Of a stretch of DNA of 47,327 nucleotides, positions 22,500-30,178 are shown in pieces. The position numbers and the translations under genes were made by a program. The DNA is taken from NCBI GenBank assembly GCA_023666975.1, contig JAMPAW010000013.1, positions 1 to 47,327 on the forward strand, written 5' to 3'. The stretch is from Clostridium sp. GTDB lineage: Bacteria; Bacillota_A; Clostridia; Lachnospirales; Lachnospiraceae. The notes under the pieces were generated by a model. That model worked only from the letters and a program-made list of their open reading frames with translations, was not told the origin of the DNA and did no database searches. Position 1 is the first letter of the stretch. Each line of letters begins with the position of its first letter.

Positions 22500-24278
22500 A
22501 TGGATTTAGAACAGTTTTACAATGGTAATGAGTGGTATGCATATCGATATTTCGGTGCACATATGCTGGAACAGGGGGCTATATTCAGAGTATATGCGCC
22601 GAGAGCCAAAAAGGTGACTCTGATCGGAGAGTTCAATGATTGGTATGACCAGGAAATGGAATTGAACGGGCGTGGTGGTATCTATAGCCTGACCGTCCCG
22701 GAGGCGAAGCCGGGGCAGATGTATAAATATCGGATTTACCACCATGACGGTACGGTGACGGATAAGGCTGACCCCTATGGCTTTGCCATGGAATTGAGAC
22801 CGGCTTCCGCTTCTGTTATCACAGAAGAAAGTGATGTATTTACAGACGGGGAGTGGATGAGGAACAGAGAGAAAATGTATAACCGTCCGTTTCATCTTTA
22901 TGAGATTCATTTTGGTTCATGGCGGGCAAACGGGGACCGTTGGTACCGCTATGAGGAGCTTGCCGGAGAATTGATACCGTATCTGCGGGAAATGGGGTAT
23001 ACCCATGTGGAAATTATGCCGTTAAATGAACATCCGATGGATGAGTCATGGGGATATCAGAGCACAGGCTTTTTTGCCCCAACTTCCAGATATGGAACAA
23101 AGGAGGGACTCAAACGGTTTGTCAATCAATGTCATATGGCCGGCATAGGGGTGATACTGGATTTTGTTCCGGTACATTTTGCAGTGGATGATTACGGATT
23201 ATCCATGTTTGACGGTATGCCGCTCTATGAAATCCCTTTTGCGGATGTGGAGCGGAGTGAATGGGGTTCTTATAATTTTGCTCATGGCAGAGGTGAGGTG
23301 GCGAGCTTTTTGAAATCCTGTGCCAACTATTGGCTTACGGAGTATCATTTTGACGGATTGCGTATGGATGCCATAGCAAATATTATCTATTGGGGAGGCG
23401 ATGAGAGCCGCGGTGCCAATGCGCAGTCGGTACAATTTGTACAGTCCATGAATGAAGGGTTACATCGTATTCATCCAACGGCTGTTCTGATGGCAGAGGA
23501 TTCTACGAGTTATCTGAAAGTTACGGCACCAGTGCAATATGGCGGTCTTGGTTTTGACTACAAATGGGATTTGGGCTTCATGCACGATACACTGCAATTT
23601 TTTACCTATTCTGTGGAGGAACGGAGAAAGCATTATCATGATTTATTGTTTTCCATGCACTATTTTTATAACGAGTTATATCTGCTGGCCTTTTCACATG
23701 ACGAGGTGGTTCATGGTAAGAAAACACTGGTGGATAAAATGTACGGGTGTTATGAGGATAAATTTTCCCAGTGCCGGGCATTATTTATCTATATGATAAG
23801 CCACCCCGGTAAAAAGCTCAATTTTATGGGAAATGAAATCGGTCAGTTCAGGGAATGGGCAGAGTATCGTCCGCAGGATTTTGAGGAACTTGCACCCTTT
23901 CCGATACATAACGCTTTCCGGCGGTTCTGCCATGACTTGAATCAAATATATCTGCATCATCCGGCTTTATATGAAGGAGAATACAATGCGGCATGTTTTT
24001 CTTATGTCATCAATGACAGGGATTGGGATTTGGTTTACGCTTATAGAAGGAGTGCAGGGGGAGAACAGATTCTGGCCGTGTTTAATTTCAGCGATATGCG
24101 CTATACCGATTATTTGGTGAGGATAGAGGGGAACCATATGCTGAAAGAGCTGATTCATAGTGCCGGCAATATTTATGGCGGCAAAGTCGCCGATGAAGGG
24201 GTGGAGATTGTCGTGAGCAACGGACAGTGTTTTATGGATTTGGAGCCTTATTCCGGCAGATTATTTCAAGTGCGATAG
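22500..24278 (+). CDS. glgB: 1,4-alpha-glucan branching enzyme
   Basis: 592 residues from the ATG at 22500; a GTG 24 bp upstream is a less likely start. It makes alpha-1,6 branches in glycogen. An N-terminal CBM48 domain (FRVYAPRAKKVTLIGEFNDW) precedes a GH13 barrel: YTHVEIMPLNEHP, VILDFVPVHF, FDGLRMDAIANI with the nucleophile Asp, LMAEDST with the catalytic Glu, and FSHDEVVHGK with the third acidic residue. It is at the short end for the family. No other glycogen gene (glgA, glgC, glgP) is in the window. Its stop is followed by AGGAGA for the next gene. Confidence 0.95.
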   Translation: MDLEQFYNGNEWYAYRYFGAHMLEQGAIFRVYAPRAKKVTLIGEFNDWYDQEMELNGRGGIYSLTVPEAKPGQMYKYRIYHHDGTVTDKADPYGFAMELRPASASVITEESDVFTDGEWMRNREKMYNRPFHLYEIHFGSWRANGDRWYRYEELAGELIPYLREMGYTHVEIMPLNEHPMDESWGYQSTGFFAPTSRYGTKEGLKRFVNQCHMAGIGVILDFVPVHFAVDDYGLSMFDGMPLYEIPFADVERSEWGSYNFAHGRGEVASFLKSCANYWLTEYHFDGLRMDAIANIIYWGGDESRGANAQSVQFVQSMNEGLHRIHPTAVLMAEDSTSYLKVTAPVQYGGLGFDYKWDLGFMHDTLQFFTYSVEERRKHYHDLLFSMHYFYNELYLLAFSHDEVVHGKKTLVDKMYGCYEDKFSQCRALFIYMISHPGKKLNFMGNEIGQFREWAEYRPQDFEELAPFPIHNAFRRFCHDLNQIYLHHPALYEGEYNAACFSYVINDRDWDLVYAYRRSAGGEQILAVFNFSDMRYTDYLVRIEGNHMLKELIHSAGNIYGGKVADEGVEIVVSNGQCFMDLEPYSGRLFQVR

Positions 24279-24286
24279 GAGATATT

Positions 24287-24850
24287 ATGTTAACCAATGC
24301 GATTACCGACCTGGACATATGGATTCTGAATTGGATACAGGAGAATTTCAGATGCGATGTACTGGATAAAGTTGTTCCTGCGATTACCTTTTTGGGGAAT
24401 AAAGGGTGGTTTTTTATTGCTGTGGCAGTGATACTTATTGCGGTTCCCCGATACCGTAAGTGGGGGTCGGCAATGGCAGCCAGTCTGGGTCTGGGATTTG
24501 TTTTTGGCAATATGGTGTTGAAAAATACAGTTGCCCGCATAAGACCATATGATTATGTCGGAGGAATAGAACTGTTAATTGCAAAGTTAAGTGATTATTC
24601 GTTTCCTTCGGGCCATACACTTGCTGCTGTGGAGTTTTGTACCGTGGTGTGCATGATGCCAATCGGAAAAGGATATAAGCTATTGGCTGCTTTGCTGGCA
24701 GCGGCAATGGCATTTTCAAGGTTATATCTCTATGTGCATTTTCCGTCAGATGTGCTTGCCAGTGTCTTGCTTGGAAGCATTTTCGGCGTGATGGGAGTGC
24801 GCATTGTGGAAATGGTTACTGCTGATAACCAATCGGGAAAGCAATTCTAA
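24287..24850 (+). CDS. PAP2-family membrane phosphatase
   Basis: 187 residues from the ATG at 24287, which has AGGAGA upstream; an in-frame upstream start lies within glgB. All three PAP2 motifs are visible: KNTVARIRPYD, SFPSGHTLAA and SRLYLYVHFPSDVL, supplying Lys, Arg, Ser, Gly, His and the catalytic His-Asp pair. Four to five transmembrane segments surround them. Bacterial members dephosphorylate undecaprenyl pyrophosphate or other lipid phosphates at the membrane. It follows glgB by 8 bp and is probably cotranscribed, though no functional link is evident. Confidence 0.9.
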   Translation: MLTNAITDLDIWILNWIQENFRCDVLDKVVPAITFLGNKGWFFIAVAVILIAVPRYRKWGSAMAASLGLGFVFGNMVLKNTVARIRPYDYVGGIELLIAKLSDYSFPSGHTLAAVEFCTVVCMMPIGKGYKLLAALLAAAMAFSRLYLYVHFPSDVLASVLLGSIFGVMGVRIVEMVTADNQSGKQF

Positions 24851-24910
24851 TCGGCTCTGTGTTGAGGGAGCTAGTCAAAAAATTTCTGTGTAGTCTGCGT
24901 ATTTCACCTG

Positions 24911-24939
24911 TTGACATAGTGGTAGATGTGTGATATAAT
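24911..24939 (+). promoter_or_regulatory. Consensus promoter of the YtrA-like operon
   Basis: TTGACA (24911-24916), exact 17-bp spacer, TATAAT (24934-24939). The start codon follows about 75 bp downstream. Confidence 0.85.
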
Positions 24940-24950
24940 TGTATTATATC
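24932..24950. promoter_or_regulatory. Palindromic operator over the -10 box
   Basis: GATATAAT-TGT-ATTATATC is a perfect 8-bp inverted repeat covering the -10 box and the start of transcription. It is a natural repressor site, most simply for the GntR-type protein encoded next. Confidence 0.6.
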
Positions 24951-25015
24951 GAGTGGTACAGTTGATACAGATAGTAATAGTTATGAGCAAAGTAAAGAGG
25001 TGAAAGGAGGAGCCT

Positions 25016-25396
25016 ATGATTCAGTTGGATTACAAGAGCAATAAGCCAATTTATGAGCAAATTGTGGAGCAGGTGAAATTTAATGTGATGAAGAACTATT
25101 TAAATCCTGGGGATTCCATTCCGTCTGTCAGGAAACTGGCATTGGAACTGAAAATTACACCGGGAACGGTCTCGAAGGCATATCAGGAATTAGAGCGGCA
25201 GCAGATAATTGAGACAATCCGCGGAAAGGGAACATTTATTGCAGGAACGGTGGTTTTAAAACCTGATGAGGCAAGGCTTACATCGGTCAAAAAGAAGCTG
25301 GTCAGTGAAATAATGGAGTTAAAGCTAATGGGATTTGACAAGAAAATGGTTGTTGACCTGGTGAAGGGGATTTATGAGGAGATGAGCGTATGTTAG
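25016..25396 (+). CDS. GntR-family transcriptional regulator, YtrA type
   Basis: 126 residues. The winged-helix GntR DNA-binding domain fills residues ~10-75: KPIYEQIVEQVKFNVMKNYL, GDSIPSVRKLALELKITPGTVSKAYQELE and IIETIRGKGTFIAG. The C-terminal part is short, as in the YtrA subfamily, which has only a small dimerisation helix. YtrA-type regulators repress their own ABC transporter operons, often induced by cell-wall-active peptides. It overlaps the ATPase gene by 7 bp. The palindrome at 24932-24950 is the likely target. Confidence 0.9.
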   Translation: MIQLDYKSNKPIYEQIVEQVKFNVMKNYLNPGDSIPSVRKLALELKITPGTVSKAYQELERQQIIETIRGKGTFIAGTVVLKPDEARLTSVKKKLVSEIMELKLMGFDKKMVVDLVKGIYEEMSVC

Positions 25397-26313
25397 AAGT
25401 GAAAAATATTGATAAAGGATATAACAAAGAAAAAGTTCTTAAAGATATCAGCCTGACGGTAATGCCGGGGGAAATCCATGGTCTCATCGGTGAGAACAGT
25501 GCCGGCAAGACGACGTTGATTAAATGTATTACGGGAGTATACAAAGTGGACGGGGGCAGTGTTACCTATGACGGCGAGGAAGTCTATGACAATCCTCCGG
25601 TAAAGGAGAGGATTGGCTACGTGGCAGATTACAACGATTACATTAAATATTACACTGTGTCGAGAATGGTATATATGTATGAAAATTTTTATCCCAAATT
25701 CAGCAAAGAAAAGTTTAACGAGTGGAACCGGATTTTTCAACTGCCGGTAGACAAGCGCATTATGTCACTGTCCAAAGGGCAGAAAATGCGGCTGGCCTTT
25801 ATGCTGGAAACGGCAAAACAGCCGGATTATCTGATTCTGGACGAACCGACCTCCGGCCTCGATCCCGTGGCAAAGGCAAAGTTTTACGAAATGCTGATTA
25901 ATGAGGTGGAGCAGCAGGAAATTGGTGTTTTAATCAGTTCCCACAATCTTGATGGCTTGGAACGGATTTGTGATACGGTAACGATGCTGGAGCAGGGGAC
26001 TGTGGTACGGCAGATGTCGATGGAGGAGATGAAGGGTGAGCTGACAAGGCTGAATGTTGTGTTTGAAGGAGGCGCCGGCAAAGCGGTTTATGATCTGCCG
26101 GAGGTTCTGCGTATCAGCAATGTGGGAAGCATCTATAACATGGTGGTTAAGGAATACAGTGAAAAATTTGCTAAGAAATTATATAAGCTGGGAGCCAGTC
26201 TCGTAGAGCCTGTGGATATTTCCCTTGAGGAGTTGTTTGTCGTGTTAGAGGAATCTAAGGATAAAGAAAGTGGACAGTCTGACGGAAACAGCACAGAGGA
26301 GGTCAAAAAGTAG
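25390..26313 (+). CDS. ABC transporter ATP-binding protein (YtrB-like)
   Basis: 307 residues. Walker A is GENSAGKTT (about 37-45), the signature is LSKGQKMR, Walker B with Glu is LILDEP followed by the D-loop TSGLDP, and SSHNLDG carries the H-loop His. A C-terminal extension of ~90 residues ends in a charged Ser/Glu/Lys tail. It begins inside the regulator gene and is followed 13 bp later by a permease. The set regulator-ATPase-permease-permease matches the YtrABC-like arrangement. Substrate unknown. Confidence 0.9.
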   Translation: MLEVKNIDKGYNKEKVLKDISLTVMPGEIHGLIGENSAGKTTLIKCITGVYKVDGGSVTYDGEEVYDNPPVKERIGYVADYNDYIKYYTVSRMVYMYENFYPKFSKEKFNEWNRIFQLPVDKRIMSLSKGQKMRLAFMLETAKQPDYLILDEPTSGLDPVAKAKFYEMLINEVEQQEIGVLISSHNLDGLERICDTVTMLEQGTVVRQMSMEEMKGELTRLNVVFEGGAGKAVYDLPEVLRISNVGSIYNMVVKEYSEKFAKKLYKLGASLVEPVDISLEELFVVLEESKDKESGQSDGNSTEEVKK

Positions 26314-26326
26314 GGAGGGATAAGAT

Positions 26327-27463
26327 ATGAGTGCATTTTGGAAACTGACAAGGGAATCGAGGAAGTTTTATCTCGCTGCACTGGGACTGATGCTCTTTTT
26401 TGTCATCAGTGATACCGTGTACATCTGCCGGGATAGTGGAATTGCTTTTACCGGCAGCAGTATAGAGCAAAAAATCGGGCAGGAAATTAAGCAGATTGAG
26501 GACAGTGGCGGAAAGGCGGAAATTTCTAACCACATAAAGAACCTGACCATCGTGTTTGAGGACAAAGCCAATAATGTGCAGTTGATCGGATTTATCACAA
26601 CAATAATCGGCGTGATTTTGCTGCTGATAATCAGAAAATTCCATTATACGGATGTGCGGACGAGAGAGTTTTATAGAATGCTGCCGGTAAAAGAGAGTGC
26701 CGTGGTCCTGTATGACTATATTGCTGTCCTTTTGCTGATTGTCATCGGAGCGTTGGTACAGGGCGGGGTTTTGCTGGCAGCCCTGACAAACTATAATCGG
26801 ACTTTGGCGGCGTTGATCGGTGCGGGCAGTGCTTCTGCCAAGGAAATGATCGATACGGCAAATGAATATACACTGATTTATCTGCTGTGCTATCTGTTGT
26901 TCATTGTCACTGCTTATACCTGGATTTATCTGGGAGTAACCGTGACCAAGAATCCGATTGCCGGGACGTTTGTCTCTGTGGCTGTGTGGTATATACTTTA
27001 TACGTCTCAAAATTGGTATGGTGTGTATGATATATACTGCTTAGATAGAGGTATTGCTCTTGAAGAGTCAAATTGGGATAATATCATCAGTTTTAGCGAA
27101 GCCTGTTTATCTCCGACTGATTTTTTTGATTATCTGAATGTGGGAAGCAGGACGATGACAGCTTATGGTGGCAGGGTAGGATATAGTATGTGGATAAATA
27201 TAGGAGCACTGCTGGTTTTTCTTCTTCTTTCGGCCATATGTATTTTTGCTGCGGCCGCTAAGCGGGAACTGACAAAAGGAAAACTGTTCTACTTTCCGTT
27301 ACTTGATTTTCCTTTTTCCGTTTTGTGCGGTATTGGGATTTGTATGACTTTTGCGGAGTGGGGCGCTTTTGCGCTGGTGGCAGGTTTTGTATCCGCATTT
27401 TGCCTGAGCCTGCTCATCCATCCGTTTTACAAGCAAAAATCGGTTAATTGGGAGGTGAAGTAG
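26327..27463 (+). CDS. ABC transporter permease subunit 1
   Basis: 378 residues with about six to seven hydrophobic segments, starting with one at ~15-33, then pairs near 85-100, 130-155, 190-215 and 285-350. No sequence motif identifies it, but its place directly after the ATPase and before a second integral membrane protein marks it as a permease. An extracytoplasmic loop follows the first segment. It ends 1 bp before the next start, so the two are coupled. Confidence 0.75.
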   Translation: MSAFWKLTRESRKFYLAALGLMLFFVISDTVYICRDSGIAFTGSSIEQKIGQEIKQIEDSGGKAEISNHIKNLTIVFEDKANNVQLIGFITTIIGVILLLIIRKFHYTDVRTREFYRMLPVKESAVVLYDYIAVLLLIVIGALVQGGVLLAALTNYNRTLAALIGAGSASAKEMIDTANEYTLIYLLCYLLFIVTAYTWIYLGVTVTKNPIAGTFVSVAVWYILYTSQNWYGVYDIYCLDRGIALEESNWDNIISFSEACLSPTDFFDYLNVGSRTMTAYGGRVGYSMWINIGALLVFLLLSAICIFAAAAKRELTKGKLFYFPLLDFPFSVLCGIGICMTFAEWGAFALVAGFVSAFCLSLLIHPFYKQKSVNWEVK

Positions 27464-27464
27464 T

Positions 27465-28613
27465 ATGAAGAAACTGTTTAAACAGGAATGGAAATATTAT
27501 CTCTTTTTCCTGCTCGTGCTGACCGGACTGCTGATTGTGCGGGACGGGGGCTGCTATTGGCTGAAGCAGATGGTGGGATGGGAGGATCCTATCGTTGCGC
27601 AGCGGGAACATTATTGGGTTGTGGAGGATGCGCTATATGGGCTTAGAGGCATTATCCTCTATGGCTTTTTTGAGGGAATATTGGTAAATGTGCTGGCAGG
27701 CATTTTGCTTGTTAAATCTGTTTTTTTCTGGCTGGAGAAGGAGCGCAGTGAACGAGAGTTCATCTGCACACTTCCGGTAAAGCGAATCGACCGTATGGCA
27801 TTTCATCTGCTTATGGACAGTCTGCTGGTGATCATTTCCGTATCCGTATATGCAGTATATCTCTATTATCGGCTGCACGGATTGTTAGGGCAGCTGGAGA
27901 TTGGCATACCATGGCTTGCTTCGTCGATATTTGGAATCGCATTTACGTGTATAACCTATCTGCTATTCCTGCTCGGTTTAATCAATGTATTGGAATCTCT
28001 GTTTGCCAGTGGCTTTGTGCGCATTATCGGAACCGTGGGAGGTATCTGTGCAGGCAATAGCATAATCGAGTTGGCATTTACACTGAACGAGAGGGTAAAA
28101 TGGCTGCAGAAGTTATATGGGTATTTGAAATTCAAGAGTGCAGGCGGCAGTTATTATCAGCCGGAGTCTGTGTATGATGCGTGGCAGCACAAACCTTTAG
28201 ATTATATGGTGTATTATCAGGGAGAACTTGTGGAAGGCATAAATGACAAACTAGCTGTGATAGATGGGTCATTAAACAGCGACATCAGCCGGCTGATGGT
28301 TGCTTTTACCCATGTGGATTCCTATATTGGATATGTGCTGAGTTATCTGGTGCTGGCAGTGCTTTTCGCATTGGCTGCAGCTTATCTGGTAAAGCGGCAG
28401 GAAAATTCAAAATCAGAATTCTACTTTAAAGCGGGCAGGTATATGGTGTGTGCCGAATTAAGCGGCCTGCTCACGCTGGTCATGCTGATGAATGCGGTTG
28501 CCGCCTGGCATAAATGCCTGATTGTGTTTGCGGGGGTTATATTGTATATCTTATTAAATTACGCCATCAATACCGATAGAAAGAAATATTTTAAGAGTGG
28601 TAAAATGGTTTGA
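27465..28613 (+). CDS. ABC transporter permease subunit 2
   Basis: 382 residues, basic N-terminus (KKLFKQEWKYYLFFLLVL), then about six hydrophobic segments, the last two near 290-312 and 335-370 as a tight pair. A large extracytoplasmic loop lies at roughly 200-280. It has GGAGGTG as ribosome binding site inside the end of the upstream gene. Same architecture as its neighbour although the sequences differ; together they probably form a heteromeric channel with the ATPase. No terminator is seen after it. Confidence 0.75.
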   Translation: MKKLFKQEWKYYLFFLLVLTGLLIVRDGGCYWLKQMVGWEDPIVAQREHYWVVEDALYGLRGIILYGFFEGILVNVLAGILLVKSVFFWLEKERSEREFICTLPVKRIDRMAFHLLMDSLLVIISVSVYAVYLYYRLHGLLGQLEIGIPWLASSIFGIAFTCITYLLFLLGLINVLESLFASGFVRIIGTVGGICAGNSIIELAFTLNERVKWLQKLYGYLKFKSAGGSYYQPESVYDAWQHKPLDYMVYYQGELVEGINDKLAVIDGSLNSDISRLMVAFTHVDSYIGYVLSYLVLAVLFALAAAYLVKRQENSKSEFYFKAGRYMVCAELSGLLTLVMLMNAVAAWHKCLIVFAGVILYILLNYAINTDRKKYFKSGKMV

Positions 28614-28617
28614 CATT

Positions 28618-28626
28618 TGCTATAAT
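28618..28626 (+). promoter_or_regulatory. Extended -10 promoter of the hydrogenase-like gene
   Basis: TGC followed by TATAAT (28621-28626). A TTGACA five bases upstream is too close to act as its -35 box. GGAGGAGG precedes the GTG start. Confidence 0.5.
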
Positions 28627-28657
28627 GGAAGCATAATTTTGGAGGAGGAAGATTATT

Positions 28658-30166
28658 GTGCGGGATATTGTAACAAATGTAAAGCGACTGAGAAAGCAGG
28701 TATTTACGGAGATTGCCAATGTTGCCTACGAATCGGAGAATATCAATGACGATATTGAGGCAATCCCATATAAGATTACACCGGGAGATACGCCGCAGTA
28801 TTGTGAGAGTATTTACCGGGAACGTGCGATAACAAGAGAGCGTATCCGGCTTGCCATGGGTATGTCGCTGCGTCCTGAGGATAAACCAGTGCATTTAACT
28901 CAGGGCATTGAAGAGAGTAACATTGATGAGAAGTATTATGAGCCTCCGCTTATGCAGGTGATTCCGGCTGCCTGTAATGCCTGTGAGCACAATGTATATG
29001 AGGTCAGCAATCAGTGCAAAGGCTGTGTGGCGCACCCCTGCATGGAGGTATGCCCGGTTGGCGCTATTCGTATGGAAAACGGCAGGTCCGTGATTGATAA
29101 AAATATTTGTATCAAATGCGGCAAGTGCAAAAGCAATTGTCCGTATGATGCAATTTCCCACAAACGCCGTCCCTGTGCCGGTGCCTGCGGAGCCAATGCC
29201 ATTGTCAGCGATGAGCTGGGACGGGCTAAGATTGATGAGAAGAAATGTGTTTCCTGCGGCATGTGTATGGTGAATTGTCCATTTGGGGCTATTGCAGACA
29301 AATCCCAGATTTTTCAGCTAATTCGTGCTCTGCGCTCAGGCAGGACAATCTATGCGGCTATTGCACCTGCATTTGTAGGGCAGTTTGGAGACTATGCGAC
29401 ACCGGATAAGATTAAAGCGGCTTTGATGAAGCTGGGGTTTGCCGGAGTATTTGAAGTGGCAATGGGAGCGGATATGGGTGCCATGACAGAGGCGGAGCAC
29501 TATGTAAAAGAAGTGGCGACCGGAGAGGTGCCGTTCCTGCTCACCTCCTGCTGTCCGTCATGGGCGATGCTTTCCAAGAAGCATTTTCCGGAAACAATCG
29601 ATAAGATTTCCAATGCCTTGACCCCTATGGTGGCTACGGCACGAATGATTAAGAAGGAACACCCTGATTCTTCTGTGGTGTTTATCGGTCCCTGTGCGGC
29701 GAAGAAGCTGGAGGCTATGCGGAGGACGGTTCGCAGTGATGTGGATTTTGTCATCACGTTTGAAGAGCTGGATGCCATATTTATTTCCAGAGATATTGAG
29801 TTTGATGATTTTAGGGTGGGCGTTCCCGTTGAGGATGCAACCGGTGCCGGGCGCGGCTATGCAGTTGCCGGCGGTGTCGCAAAGGCAGTGGAGGAATGTA
29901 TCAACCAGTATTACCCTGGAACGGAGGTCAATATTGAGCATGCAGAGGGGCTGGATGAATGCCGCAAAATGCTAATGCTTGCCAAAGCGGGTAAAAAGAA
30001 TGGCTGCCTGATTGAAGGAATGGCATGCCCCGGCGGCTGTGTTGCAGGAGCAGGAACGAATATTCCGATTAATAAGGCTGTGGTACAGGTTCGTAATTTT
30101 GTGAATTCTACTAAAAAAGCTCTTCCGGACCCGGAAGTAGTGAAGGATTACCACCCGGAGGATTGA
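28658..30166 (+). CDS. [FeFe]-hydrogenase-like protein, resembles group B
   Basis: 502 residues from a GTG start behind GGAGGAGG. Several Cys clusters in residues ~105-215 (QCKGCVAHPCMEVCP, ICIKCGKCKSNCP, CVSCGMCMVNCP) bind two or more [4Fe-4S] clusters. The H-cluster domain has TSCCPSW (296-302), GPCAAKK (344-350) and EGMACPGGCVAG (from 453). The second motif starts with Gly-Pro-Cys instead of the Met-Pro-Cys of well-studied enzymes, and the third ends GAG rather than GGG, as I recall for group B enzymes. No [2Fe-2S] N-terminal domain and no C-terminal small-subunit motif is apparent. Maturases HydEFG are not in the window. It may oxidise or evolve H2, or be a sensor. Confidence 0.85.
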   Translation: MRDIVTNVKRLRKQVFTEIANVAYESENINDDIEAIPYKITPGDTPQYCESIYRERAITRERIRLAMGMSLRPEDKPVHLTQGIEESNIDEKYYEPPLMQVIPAACNACEHNVYEVSNQCKGCVAHPCMEVCPVGAIRMENGRSVIDKNICIKCGKCKSNCPYDAISHKRRPCAGACGANAIVSDELGRAKIDEKKCVSCGMCMVNCPFGAIADKSQIFQLIRALRSGRTIYAAIAPAFVGQFGDYATPDKIKAALMKLGFAGVFEVAMGADMGAMTEAEHYVKEVATGEVPFLLTSCCPSWAMLSKKHFPETIDKISNALTPMVATARMIKKEHPDSSVVFIGPCAAKKLEAMRRTVRSDVDFVITFEELDAIFISRDIEFDDFRVGVPVEDATGAGRGYAVAGGVAKAVEECINQYYPGTEVNIEHAEGLDECRKMLMLAKAGKKNGCLIEGMACPGGCVAGAGTNIPINKAVVQVRNFVNSTKKALPDPEVVKDYHPED

Positions 30167-30178
30167 GGAGGCATATAA

